DNA of 64,000 nucleotides from Streptomyces sp. DH-12 (GTDB lineage Bacteria; Actinomycetota; Actinomycetes; Streptomycetales; Streptomycetaceae). Below the pieces are notes generated by a model, which saw nothing but the letters and a program-made list of their open reading frames with translations, did no database searches and was not told where the DNA came from. Each line of letters begins with the position of its first letter. Positions within the stretch are counted from its first letter, which is position 1. Shown here piece after piece: positions 18,064 through 26,616 of the stretch. A program made the translations under genes and the position numbers. The stretch spans positions 3,006,501-3,070,500 of the forward strand of contig NZ_PPFB01000001.1 of assembly GCF_002899455.1 (NCBI RefSeq). Reading direction: 5' to 3'.

Positions 18064-19320
18064 TCAGATCGCGGAGCCCGCCTTCCACTGCTCCCAGTCC
18101 ATGTTCCAGCCGTTGAGGCCGTTGTCCGGGGCGATGGTCTTGTCACCGGTGTTCTGCACGACGACCACGTCACCGATGATCGAGTTGTTGTAGAACCAGG
18201 CGCCCGGCGTGCTCGGGTCGTTCGCGCCCTTGGTGTCGGCGAGGCCCACGCAGCCGTGGCTGGTGTTGACGCTGCCGAAGATGGACTTCGCGCCCCAGTA
18301 GTTGCCGTGGATGAAGGTGCCGGAGGTGCTCAGACGCATGGCGTGGGGCACGTCCGCGATGTCGTACTCGCCCTTGCCGTCGTCGTCGGTGAAGCCGACC
18401 GTCGCGCCGTTCATCCGGGTCTCCTTGAACTTCTCGGAGATCACCATCTGGCCCTCGTACGTCTTGGTCTCGGGCGCGCCGGCGGAGATCGGGATGGTCT
18501 TGACGGTCTTGCCGTTCTGCGTGACCTTCATCTGCTTGGTCTTCGCGTCGACGTAGGAGACCTGGTTGCGCCCGATCTTGAAGGTGACCGTCTTCTGCTG
18601 GACGCCGTAGACGCCCTCGGCGCCCTCGACGCCGTCGAGCGCCAGCTTCAGGGTGACGGTGGAGCCCTCCTGCCAGTACTGCTCGGGGCGGCAGTCCATG
18701 CGGTTGGCGTTGAACCAGTGGCAGGCCACCTCCTGGCCGCTGGTGGAGGACACGGTGATGCCCTTCTGCACGGCGGCCTTGTCCGTGATCGCCTTGTCGA
18801 AGTTGATCGACACCGGCATGCCCACGCCGACCGTGGTGCCGTTGTCCGGGGTGAAGGTGCCGATGAAGCTGTTGGCCTGGGAGACCGTCGTGAAGGACGC
18901 GTTCTCGTGGGCGACGAGGCCCCGGGAGTCCTTCGCGGACACGGCCAGCTTGTAGGTGGTGGCGCGCTCGAGCTGGACGCTGGGCTTCCAGCTCTTCTTG
19001 TCGGCCGATATCTCGCCCTCGACGACGGTGCCGTCGGAACCGGTCATCGTGACCTTGGTGAGCGTGCCCTTGTCGACGGTCACGGTGGCCGAGTTGTTGA
19101 TGGAGGCGTTGTTCGAGCCGTTCTTGGGCGTGATCTCGATCCGCGCCTCGGAGGACTTCTTGGCCGCCGCCTCGTCGACCTGCGCCTGCGAGGTGTCCTT
19201 GCCGTCGGACCCCGCGGCGGCGTCGTCGTCCCCGCCGGAACACGCCGAGAGCACCAGCACTCCGCCGAGCAGAGCGGACGCGGCCGCCAGACCCCTGCGC
19301 CGCCGCTTACCGTCCGTCAT
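18064..19320 (-). CDS. L,D-transpeptidase lipoprotein
   Basis: A 418-residue lipoprotein. The lipobox is LSAC with the lipidated Cys at residue 27. Two Ig-like beta domains (about 55-250) precede a YkuD catalytic domain with His338 and the SHGC motif (Ser354-Cys357; Cys357 is the nucleophile). Such enzymes form 3-3 cross-links in peptidoglycan, which dominate in actinobacteria. It resembles mycobacterial LdtMt2 in layout. ATG at 19320 is preceded by GGAG nine bases away; an in-frame ATG at 19335 has a weaker site. A T-tailed terminator follows. Confidence 0.92.
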   Translation of the reverse strand: MTDGKRRRRGLAAASALLGGVLVLSACSGGDDDAAAGSDGKDTSQAQVDEAAAKKSSEARIEITPKNGSNNASINNSATVTVDKGTLTKVTMTGSDGTVVEGEISADKKSWKPSVQLERATTYKLAVSAKDSRGLVAHENASFTTVSQANSFIGTFTPDNGTTVGVGMPVSINFDKAITDKAAVQKGITVSSTSGQEVACHWFNANRMDCRPEQYWQEGSTVTLKLALDGVEGAEGVYGVQQKTVTFKIGRNQVSYVDAKTKQMKVTQNGKTVKTIPISAGAPETKTYEGQMVISEKFKETRMNGATVGFTDDDGKGEYDIADVPHAMRLSTSGTFIHGNYWGAKSIFGSVNTSHGCVGLADTKGANDPSTPGAWFYNNSIIGDVVVVQNTGDKTIAPDNGLNGWNMDWEQWKAGSAI

Positions 19321-19403
19321 CACACGCTTCTCCATCGTCGCCAGAATCCCAACCCCACGAGAGCCCGGCGGGAGCCGAGGCGTCTCGTCCACAACGTTCA
19401 ACG

Positions 19404-19814
19404 CTACGACCGGGTGATCCGGTTCCCGAGGCCCACGCGTGTGGGACTCGCCACGTCCGCCGGTGCGGACCGCGGGAACGCCGGTCTTTGCGCCGTTTGA
19501 GACGTTCCGGTCCGGTGCGCCGGTTGCCTCGCGGGGTCAACATTTCCCCAAGTCGTCCCGTGGGCGCGGGACCCGCCGCCGCAGGACGCGTCACGGAGGG
19601 GCTCTTCGCCGCCGGACTCGTCGTCGCGGTCCTCGTCGCCCGCGTCGAACAGGCTCTCATCCTCGTCGCCGGCGCCCCCTTCGGGCGAGTCCGGGCCGCG
19701 GTCGATCCGCTCACCGCTCCAGGAGACCCGCGGCAGTTCCACCCCCGGCACCTCTCCGACCAGTGCGAACGCCTCCACGGGACGAGCCAGGACTTCCGCT
19801 GTGTCCTCCGTCAC
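19404..19814 (-). CDS. Possible acidic hypothetical protein
   Basis: A 136-codon frame starting at GTG behind AAAGGG. It has GC-rich third positions over its first two thirds and an acidic low-complexity stretch (GDEDESLFDAGDEDRDDESG). The last third has less biased codons, and a complementary-strand frame shares the same third positions, so coding status is uncertain. If real it precedes the transpeptidase gene on the same strand. Otherwise 19321-20076 contains only promoter DNA for the transpeptidase and the LAXTG gene. Confidence 0.28.
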   Translation of the reverse strand: MTEDTAEVLARPVEAFALVGEVPGVELPRVSWSGERIDRGPDSPEGGAGDEDESLFDAGDEDRDDESGGEEPLRDASCGGGSRAHGTTWGNVDPARQPAHRTGTSQTAQRPAFPRSAPADVASPTRVGLGNRITRS

Positions 19815-20076
19815 AGCCCTTTCCGCCCGGGTCCGTTCGCCGCCCGCCGGCCCCGTGCCGCCCTCGGCGCCCCGCAGCGCGGCGCCGGTCGGCGCCCGCG
19901 CGACCGTCGATCCCGGGAACACCCTGCAGGCGAACGCGGCAAACCGTGAGATCTCCGACGTGGTCACGCCCGGAGCGCACGGGGACGGACGCCCGTGACT
20001 TTCCTGTGACCCGCGCGGTTCACTACCATCAGCCCACACGGCCAATTCGCCAGCGCCACAAGGGGATCGATATTCC

Positions 20077-20403
20077 GTGTCATCCGCGCTCCGTCCGTTG
20101 CTGACCGCCACCGCCGCGGGCACCCTGCTGTGCGCCCTGTGGTTCGTCCCGTCCGCGAACGCGACTTCGGACGCCCCGGCGGGGACCGCGCCGTCCGCGG
20201 GTCCGTCCCCGCAGGTCACCGAGCAGGCGAGAGGCGTGTCGAGCGCGACGTCGGCCTCGCTGGAGACCACCGGCCAGGACGTCCGCCTCGCGGACACCGG
20301 AAGCTTCGACAGCACCCCGTACATCGTCGGCGGCACGGCCTCTCTGGCCCTCGGCGCCGGCTTCGTCGTCTATTCGGTCCGCAGGGAGCGCCTGGAGTTC
20401 TGA
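20077..20403 (+). CDS. Small LAXTG cell-surface protein (sortase E substrate)
   Basis: A 108-residue secreted protein. The signal peptide runs to about residue 29 (cleavage after SANA). The middle is Ser/Ala/Pro/Thr-rich. The C-terminus is a complete sorting signal: LADTG at 71-75, hydrophobic helix 81-100 (YIVGGTASLALGAGFVVYSV), then RRER. LAXTG is the motif used by class E sortases of Streptomyces, known for long chaplins. The body is far too short for a chaplin domain, so its role is unknown. No sortase gene is in the window. GTG start with only a weak purine-rich upstream region. Confidence 0.8.
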   Translation: MSSALRPLLTATAAGTLLCALWFVPSANATSDAPAGTAPSAGPSPQVTEQARGVSSATSASLETTGQDVRLADTGSFDSTPYIVGGTASLALGAGFVVYSVRRERLEF

Positions 20404-20458
20404 GCTCCCCCACGGCGTACCGGGGTCCCGCGGACACGTCCGCGGGGCCCCGGCCTCC

Positions 20459-22027
20459 TCACCTCAGCGGCCCGGTGACCCGCTCCACGGCTGCCACCAG
20501 CCGCCCGTCCCGTACGAACGCCTCCGCGGCGGCGAGGTCGGGCGCCAGGTACCGGTCCGGGCCGGGGCCGCCCACGCCGGCCTCCCGCAGCGCCTTCAGC
20601 ACCGCCCGCGTCGCCGGGGCCGGGGTGAGCCCTTCGCGCAGTTCCACGGCCCGCGCGGCGGCGTACAGCTCGACGGCGACGACCCGGGCGAGGCCGTCGA
20701 CGGCGGTGCGCAGCTTGCGCGCCGCCGACCAGCCCATGGAGACGTGGTCCTCCTGCATCGCGGACGACGGGATGGAGTCCGCCGACGCCGGTACGGCCAG
20801 CCGCTTCAGCTCGCCGACCAGGGCGGCCTGCGTGTACTGGGCGATCATCAGCCCGGAGTCGACGCCGGCGTCGTCGGCGAGGAACGGCGGCAGTCCGTGG
20901 CTGCGGTTCTTGTCGAGCAGCCGGTCGGTGCGTCGCTCCGTGATGGAGGCGAGGTCGGCGACGGCGATGGCGAGGAAGTCGAGCACGTAGGCGACCGGCG
21001 CCCCGTGGAAGTTGCCGTTGGACTCCAGGCGGCCTCCCCCGGAGCCGAAGGCCTGGGAGGCGCCCCCGAGGAGGACCACCGGGTTGTCGACGGCGGCGGC
21101 GAGTTCGCGCTCGGCGACCAGCCGGGCGTGCGCCAGGGTGTCACGTCCGGCGCCGGCGACCTGCGGGGCGCAGCGCACCGAGTAGGCGTCCTGGACCCGG
21201 GGCGCGTCGTCCTGGTGATGCCCCGTCAGGCCCGAACCCTCCAGCACGGCCAGCATGTTGGCGGCGCTCGCGGCCTGCCCGGGGTGCGGGCGGATGGCGT
21301 GCAGCTCGGGGGCGAGCACCTTGTCGGTGCCGAGCAGCGCCTCCAGGCTCAGCGCGGCGGTGACGTCGGCGGACCGGTAGAGGAGGTCCAGGTCGGCGAG
21401 GGCCAGGACCAGCATGCCGAGCATGCCGTCGGTGCCGTTGAGGAGGGCGAGCCCTTCCTTCTCGCGCAGTTCGACGGGCCGGATGCCGTGGCCGGCGAGC
21501 AGTTCACCGGCCGGCCGCACGCTGCCGTCGGGGCCCTCCGCCTCCCCCTCGCCCATCAGCGCGAGGGCGCAGTGGGACAGCGGGGCGAGGTCGCCGGAGC
21601 AGCCGAGGGAGCCGTACTCGTGCACGACCGGGGTGATCCCGGCGTTCAGCACGTCGGCCATCGTCTGCGCGACCTCGGGCCGGACACCGGTGTGTCCGGA
21701 GCAGACGGTCTTCAGCCGCAGGAACATCAGCGCCCGGACGACCTCCCGCTCCACGCGCGGCCCCATGCCGGCGGCGTGCGAGCGGACGATGTTGCGTTGC
21801 AGCCGGGCACGGAGCTCGGGGCTGATGTGCCGGGTCGCCAGGGCGCCGAAACCGGTGCTCACCCCGTAGACGGGGTCCGGCTTGGCAGCCAGGGCGTCCA
21901 CGATCTCGCGGGACGCGGCGAGGGCGGCGACCGCCTCCGCGGACAGTTCGACGCGGGCGCCGTCGCGCGCCACGGCCCGCACGTCGGACGCGGTCACGCC
22001 CGACGTCCCCACCACCACAGTGTGCAT
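20459..22027 (-). CDS. hutH: Histidine ammonia-lyase
   Basis: A 522-residue enzyme that deaminates histidine to urocanate, the first step of histidine use. The electrophilic MIO cofactor forms from an internal tripeptide; here the motif GSLGCSGDLAPLSH gives Cys143-Ser144-Gly145, the variant seen in Streptomyces instead of Ala-Ser-Gly. Other conserved stretches are VYGVSTGFG, HTGVRPEVA and QDAYSVRCAPQ. I chose ATG at 22027 (MHTVVVGTSG), as remembered for homologues; ATG at 22033 is also in frame and neither has a strong ribosome site. No other hut gene adjoins. Confidence 0.92.
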   Translation of the reverse strand: MHTVVVGTSGVTASDVRAVARDGARVELSAEAVAALAASREIVDALAAKPDPVYGVSTGFGALATRHISPELRARLQRNIVRSHAAGMGPRVEREVVRALMFLRLKTVCSGHTGVRPEVAQTMADVLNAGITPVVHEYGSLGCSGDLAPLSHCALALMGEGEAEGPDGSVRPAGELLAGHGIRPVELREKEGLALLNGTDGMLGMLVLALADLDLLYRSADVTAALSLEALLGTDKVLAPELHAIRPHPGQAASAANMLAVLEGSGLTGHHQDDAPRVQDAYSVRCAPQVAGAGRDTLAHARLVAERELAAAVDNPVVLLGGASQAFGSGGGRLESNGNFHGAPVAYVLDFLAIAVADLASITERRTDRLLDKNRSHGLPPFLADDAGVDSGLMIAQYTQAALVGELKRLAVPASADSIPSSAMQEDHVSMGWSAARKLRTAVDGLARVVAVELYAAARAVELREGLTPAPATRAVLKALREAGVGGPGPDRYLAPDLAAAEAFVRDGRLVAAVERVTGPLR

Positions 22028-22091
22028 ATCCATATTCAGGAGCCTACGCAGTGAATGCCGCACTGTCACCACCGGACCGGGCCCGCGCCCC

Positions 22092-23243
22092 TTACCCGGG
22101 CGCGTGCCGCCCGCGGAACCGGCGCCGCTCCCCGTCGGCCTCCCGCGACGGTTCGTCCGCGAGCCGCACCACGGGGTCGCCCGGCCCCTCCCGCCCGGCC
22201 ACCACGGGATGCGCGGCCCGCTCGGCCTTGGCCCGGTACTGCGCCGCGTCGGCCAGCCGGAACAGCCGCCGGGCGGAGCGCACCGGCCCGACCGGGTCCC
22301 CGGTGGACGCCACCCCGCACGCGACCCCGTCCCCGATGCCCAGCTCGACGGCCCGCCGGCACACCTCGTCGGCCGCCTTGACCACCTCGTCGGCGGGCGG
22401 CCCGACCGCCAGCAGGCAGAACTCGTCCCCGCCGAGCCGCGCCGCCAGGGCGCCCGGCAGCATCGCCCCGCACAGCGAGAGAACGGTGCCGAATCGTTCC
22501 AGCAGCCGGTCGCCCACGGAGTGCCCGAGCGTGTCGTTGACCCGCTTCAGCCCGTTCACGTCGCACACCACCAGGCTGACGACGGCCCCGTCGCGCCGGT
22601 GCCGCTCGACCGCCTCGTCCAGCCGGGCGTCCACGGCCCGCCGGTTGGCGAGGCCGGTCAGCGAGTCCGTGAAGGCCAGCCGCCGCGCCTCCTCCAGCCG
22701 CTCGGTCTGCGCGATGCCCGCGGCCACCACGGCGGCCAGCACGGTCGCGAAGTCGGCGTCCGCGCGCCCGAACACGGGCTCACCGACCGGCCGGGCCACG
22801 TACAGCTCGCCCCAGGCCCGCCCGTGCATCACGATCGGCGCGACCACGCAGCAGCCGCGCCCCCGCCGCCGCAGCGCCGCGACCCGCTGGTGGCAGTAGC
22901 CGGCGCGCCCCTCCTCGGGGCCCCGCGCGGTCTCCACCCAGGCGCCGGGCTCGCCCCCGCCGGCCCACTGCTCGTGCAGGAACTCGGTGATCTCGGCGAA
23001 CTGGTGCACCGGGTACGACTCGTCCTCGGGGAACTCCTCCTCGCCCTCGGCCAGCTCCCCGACGTTCACCAGCACCCGCAGCCGTCCGAGCTCCCGCTCC
23101 CACACCGACAGCGCGGCGAAACTCCCGCCCAGCGCCCGGCGGGCCCCGCCGGCGGCGGCCCGCCACGCCTCCCGCGAACTGTGCGCGGCGGCCATGCCCT
23201 GAGCCAGCGCCACCACGGCCGCCAGCCGGCTCTCCTCACCCAT
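22092..23243 (-). CDS. GAF-GGDEF diguanylate cyclase-like protein
   Basis: A 383-residue soluble protein. Residues 1-180 form a GAF-like sensory domain; residues 188-345 form a GGDEF domain, with DSLTGLANRRA at its start, the metal aspartate segment (VVCDVNGLKRVND) and intact GGDEF at 271-275. The inhibitory RxxD I-site is absent: the aligned positions read LPGA. It could make cyclic di-GMP, the signal that holds BldD on DNA in Streptomyces development, but activity is inferred from motifs. The start at 23243 follows GGGGGA. It is the second gene upstream of the nucleotide cyclase on the same strand. Confidence 0.87.
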   Translation of the reverse strand: MGEESRLAAVVALAQGMAAAHSSREAWRAAAGGARRALGGSFAALSVWERELGRLRVLVNVGELAEGEEEFPEDESYPVHQFAEITEFLHEQWAGGGEPGAWVETARGPEEGRAGYCHQRVAALRRRGRGCCVVAPIVMHGRAWGELYVARPVGEPVFGRADADFATVLAAVVAAGIAQTERLEEARRLAFTDSLTGLANRRAVDARLDEAVERHRRDGAVVSLVVCDVNGLKRVNDTLGHSVGDRLLERFGTVLSLCGAMLPGALAARLGGDEFCLLAVGPPADEVVKAADEVCRRAVELGIGDGVACGVASTGDPVGPVRSARRLFRLADAAQYRAKAERAAHPVVAGREGPGDPVVRLADEPSREADGERRRFRGRHAPG

Positions 23244-23298
23244 TCCCCCAGATTAGGGAGATTCTCCGCTTGTCGAGACATCGGGGACGACGTGAAAG

Positions 23299-24099
23299 TC
23301 ACTCCCCCGGCCACTCCGGCCGCCGCTTCTCGTTGAAGGCCGCGACACCCTCCGCCCGGTCCCCGGAGAACGCCACCGACCGCCAGGCCGCGTCCTCGAC
23401 CTCCAGCCCGGCCGGCAGATCGAGTCCGTGCCCGAGCCGCAGCGCCCGCTTGGCGGCCCGCAGCCCCACGGGCGAGTTCCCGGCGATCCGCGCGGCCAGG
23501 GCGAGCGCCTCCTCGCGGTCCCGCCCCTCCTCCACCAACGCGTCCACGAGCCCGATCTCCCGCGCCTCGGCGGCCTCCACCCGCCGCGCGGTGAAGATGA
23601 GCTCGGCCGCCCGCGCCGCGCCCACGCGCCGGGGCAGCAACTGCGTACCGCCCCCGCCCGGGATCACCCCGACGGACACCTCGGGCAGCCCCATCACGGC
23701 CGTACGGTCGGCCACGATCACGTCGCACGACAGGGCCAGCTCGCACCCGCCCCCCAGCGCGAACCCGTGCACGGCGGCGACGGCGGGCACCGGCAGCTGC
23801 AGCACCCCCGTGTAGGCGGCCCGCGCCACCGGCCGCTGCCGCACCAGGTCCGCGTCGCTGAACGAGTTCCGCTCCTTCAGATCGGCCCCCACGCAGAACG
23901 CCCGCTCGTGCGAGGAGGTCAGCACCACCGCCCGTACGTCACGGTCCTCGCCCAGCGCCGCACAGGCCCCGGCGATCGAGCGGGCCATCTCCGTCGACAC
24001 CGCGTTCATGGCCTTCGGCCGGTCGAGGACGAGCTCCGCGACATGCCCCCGCTCGTGCCGCCGCACCAGCACGAACTCCCCGAACCGTTCCTCACTCAT
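23299..24099 (-). CDS. Enoyl-CoA hydratase/isomerase family protein
   Basis: A 266-residue crotonase-fold protein. The oxyanion-hole motifs are RAFCVGADLKER (around residue 68) and HGFALGGGCELALSCD (around 112). Catalytic-type acidic residues are in LPEVSVGVIPGGGGTQLLPR, a pattern typical of true hydratases that add water to enoyl-CoA in fatty-acid or branched-chain breakdown. It ends with the usual EGVAAFNEKRRPEW. It is preceded by AGGGTGTC before the ATG. The substrate chain length is not readable. Confidence 0.9.
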   Translation of the reverse strand: MSEERFGEFVLVRRHERGHVAELVLDRPKAMNAVSTEMARSIAGACAALGEDRDVRAVVLTSSHERAFCVGADLKERNSFSDADLVRQRPVARAAYTGVLQLPVPAVAAVHGFALGGGCELALSCDVIVADRTAVMGLPEVSVGVIPGGGGTQLLPRRVGAARAAELIFTARRVEAAEAREIGLVDALVEEGRDREEALALAARIAGNSPVGLRAAKRALRLGHGLDLPAGLEVEDAAWRSVAFSGDRAEGVAAFNEKRRPEWPGE

Positions 24100-24272
24100 G
24101 ACACCCTCCGGTTAACGCGGGTTAACGTGACTCGCCCCGATCATGGCAGCCGGGAGCCGCCGAGGAAAAGGGTCCACCCGTTCGAGTGACATACGACCGA
24201 CCCGGCTGAGCCGCGCCCCGCCCGGCGCGTAGCGTGCGCACACCGCGGCGCGCCGCAGGGGGGAGACAGACG

Positions 24273-24815
24273 ATGACACCGGACGAGACCCGCACCGTCC
24301 CCCGAGGACGCCACCGCAAGCCCCGCGACCGCCGCGCCCTCCTGGCCGCGGGCGCCCTGACCCTGACGGCGTGCGCGGCGGCCCTCATCCACCTGGCGGC
24401 CCCGGACACCCCGCCCAGGGCCGCGAAGGCGGCCCCCCTCCCCGAGACCAGCACCTCCACACCGGGCACGGAACCCACGCCCCCCGAGGGGTCCACACCC
24501 CCGCCGCCCCCTCACCCCGGCCCGACGTCCCCGAGGCCCCTGGGCGGCAAAGCACAGATCCCCCTCGTCCCACCCCGCGTCGAAACGCCACCCCCACAAC
24601 CACGGACCACACCACCACCGAGCGAACGCCCCCGCCCCCGCGCCGCCCCGCCCCGGACGTCACCGGCGCCCCAGCCCCCACCGGACCGGCACCAGCCGAC
24701 GGCACCACCCCCGTCGGCGCCCACACCCACACCCACACCCCCGCCCCCTCCGCCTGACGACGACGAGGACCGGGGCCTCTGCCTGCCGCTGCTCAGCCTC
24801 TGCCTGGGCGGCTGA
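24273..24815 (+). CDS. Membrane protein with long proline-rich outer domain
   Basis: A 180-residue protein. A polar, Arg-rich N-terminus (residues 1-20) is followed by a membrane helix (21-42, RALLAAGALTLTACAAALIH). The rest, about 120 residues, is a Pro/Thr-rich low-complexity stalk ending in a short acidic run (DDDEDRG) and a Cys-containing hydrophobic end (LCLPLLSLCLGG). ATG at 24273 follows GGGGGGAGA. The stalk could span the cell wall. No family is recognised. The stop is six bases from the convergent cyclase gene. Confidence 0.6.
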   Translation: MTPDETRTVPRGRHRKPRDRRALLAAGALTLTACAAALIHLAAPDTPPRAAKAAPLPETSTSTPGTEPTPPEGSTPPPPPHPGPTSPRPLGGKAQIPLVPPRVETPPPQPRTTPPPSERPRPRAAPPRTSPAPQPPPDRHQPTAPPPSAPTPTPTPPPPPPDDDEDRGLCLPLLSLCLGG

Positions 24816-24821
24816 GGGAAC

Positions 24822-25931
24822 TCAGGCCGACGGCTCCGCGTCGTTCCGGCGGGTCAGCAGCCAGGGCTCGACCACGCCGAGACCACGCACGGGCCGCTGC
24901 CACGTCGGCCGGAGGGCGAAACGGTACGAGGGCGGCTCCTCGCCCTCCTTCTCGGCCGCTGCCGCCGCCTCGGCCGCGGCGGCCTCACTGGCCGGCGCGT
25001 CACCGGTGCGGATCAGCTCCTGGGCGAAGTCGGCGTCCACGAGCACCGCGTCGCGGGGGGCTATGGAGGTGAGACGGGAGGCCAGGTTGACGGTCGTGCC
25101 GAAGACATCGCCCATCCGGGTGGTGACGGTGCCGAAGGCCATGCCGACCCGCAGTTCCGGCATGGTCTCGTCGTTCGCCATGGTCTCGATGAGCCGCAGG
25201 GCGATCTCCGCGGCGGTCCCGGCGTCGTCGGCGGCGTACAGAACCTCGTCGCCGAGGGTCTTGATGAGCCGTCCGCCGCGTGCCGCGACCAGGTCGGCGG
25301 CGGTGGTCTCGAACGCCTCGACCAGCTCGCCGAGCTCCTCCTCCTCCATCCGCCGGGTCAGGCGGGTGAAGCCGACGAGGTCGGCGAAGGCGACGGCGAG
25401 CCGCCGGTCCACCATCTCCTCGTCGTCGGCCGCCTGCACCACGCGCCCGGCCGAGGCGGCGAGCTGCCGCCGCCAGACATAGACGAGGAACTCCTCCAGC
25501 TCGGGAAGGAGCAGCTCGACGATCGGATACGTGACCTCGGTGCGGGTCATGCCGGGCTCGGGCGGCTCCGTGAGCCCTTCCAGGAAGGAATCGATCTGCC
25601 ATTCGGCCAGACGTGCGGTGGTCTGGCCGGTGGACCGGGCGACCTGCACGGCCATCGCCTCGCTGAGGAGGCCCGCCTCCACCAGACCGGCGAGGCGGCG
25701 CAGGGCGAGGACGTCCGCCTCCGTCAGGGCCTTCGCCTGGCCGACGTCGGCGAAGCCCATGGCACGCCAGAAGCGGGTGGCGAGCTCCATCGTGACGCCG
25801 GCGCTGCGGGCCGCCTGGAACGGCGTGTAACGGCGCTCGGCGCCCAGGATGAGCTGCTCGAGGCGCAGAGCAAGCGGATCCTCGCCGTCGCCCTGCGCGT
25901 CCGCACCGGAACCCGAGTCGTCGACGCTCAC
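24822..25931 (-). CDS. cya: Class III adenylate/guanylate cyclase
   Basis: A 369-residue soluble protein. The N-terminal 150 residues are a helical adenylate-cyclase regulatory region common in actinobacteria (YTPFQAARSAGV, then ALTEADVLALRRLAGLVE). The C-terminal class III domain (about 175-330) has the metal Asp in VAFADLVGFTRL, the second Asp near KTLGDEV, and GTTVNLASRLTS with the transition-state Asn/Arg. This matches the Streptomyces cyclase that makes cAMP for the Crp protein in germination and antibiotic control. GTG start at 25931. It terminates tail-to-tail with the proline-rich protein gene. Confidence 0.92.
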   Translation of the reverse strand: MSVDDSGSGADAQGDGEDPLALRLEQLILGAERRYTPFQAARSAGVTMELATRFWRAMGFADVGQAKALTEADVLALRRLAGLVEAGLLSEAMAVQVARSTGQTTARLAEWQIDSFLEGLTEPPEPGMTRTEVTYPIVELLLPELEEFLVYVWRRQLAASAGRVVQAADDEEMVDRRLAVAFADLVGFTRLTRRMEEEELGELVEAFETTAADLVAARGGRLIKTLGDEVLYAADDAGTAAEIALRLIETMANDETMPELRVGMAFGTVTTRMGDVFGTTVNLASRLTSIAPRDAVLVDADFAQELIRTGDAPASEAAAAEAAAAAEKEGEEPPSYRFALRPTWQRPVRGLGVVEPWLLTRRNDAEPSA

Positions 25932-26164
25932 GCGTTGCTGCCCTTCCGATCTGTCACGGCCATGTCTCGACCGGGCTCAACTCTACGGCAGGTGTGCGGT
26001 AGCTCACTCCGTCAGGTTGGGCCGCGGGTGAGGCACGGGTCGCGCCCCTTGTCCCACGCGCCCGGGACGCGACCCCGGGGCGCTTTTCAGCCACGGTCGC
26101 GCAAGCGGCGCACGCCGGCGCGGGTGGGGGTGGGTGCTGCACGCCCCGGCGCATCGTCACGTCC
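25932..26164. other. Upstream region of the cyclase gene, no gene seen
   Basis: About 230 bases between the cyclase start and the dispersed repeat. Frames here are Arg/Pro-rich without ribosome sites. The cyclase promoter must lie here; I could not assign boxes with confidence. Confidence 0.4.
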
Positions 26165-26560
26165 CCGGGGTGGGCGCGGGCCGGGGGTGTCTGCGCAACC
26201 CGGCGCTCACGGGGTGCCGCCGCGCCCACCCGTGCCGCCCCAGCGGCACGACTGCCCGCAGTGGGCGAGGGACGCTCCCGGCCGGGCGGCAGCCGCGTAC
26301 GGCGAGACGGGGCACCCGGCGCGGGCGGGGTGCACCCGCGTACGGCGGGGAGGGGACGGGGCGGGGGCGGGCGCCCGCAGCGGCCGGCGCGTCCACGCCC
26401 TTCACCGACCGGGACGCACTCTCGCGCCGGACCGAGGACGACCGCCCCCACCGCGGCCCCGCACCACCCACCGAGTTCGGGCGCCACGCCCGCCCCCACC
26501 GGACGGAACACCGCGCCGCAGGCACGGGACCCCACCCCCCACCGGACGGAACACTGCCCC
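26165..26560 (+). repeat. Dispersed intergenic repeat, copy A
   Basis: Core 26245-26445 (201 bases) aligns without gaps to 37267-37467 with six differences (about 97% identity). Similarity continues at lower level on both sides, from about 26165 to 26560, with an 8-base insertion after the core. The two copies are in the same orientation. Stop codons do not interrupt some frames, but the flanks are unrelated and no ribosome site is present, so I treat it as non-coding. It includes a hairpin-capable segment GCACCC...GGGTGC. It lies between birA's end and the cyclase's start. Confidence 0.85.
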
Positions 26561-26616
26561 ACGGACGCCAGGCCCACCCCCCACCGACAGAACCCGCACC
26601 CCACGCATCCCCCACC
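26500..26616 (+). repeat. Short degenerate tandem repeat at the edge of copy A
   Basis: The unit CCCCACCGGACGGAACAC recurs about every 40 bases (near 26495, 26538 and, degenerate, 26579) up to the birA stop. Confidence 0.5.

Noticed and set aside
23428..24189. Plus-strand frame opposite the enoyl-CoA hydratase
   Set aside because: His/Gln/Arg-rich shadow of a well-supported crotonase gene.
24221..24236. GGCGCGTAGCGTGCG as a fifth nucleoside palindrome
   Set aside because: Only one half-site matches and the neighbouring genes are unrelated to nucleosides.
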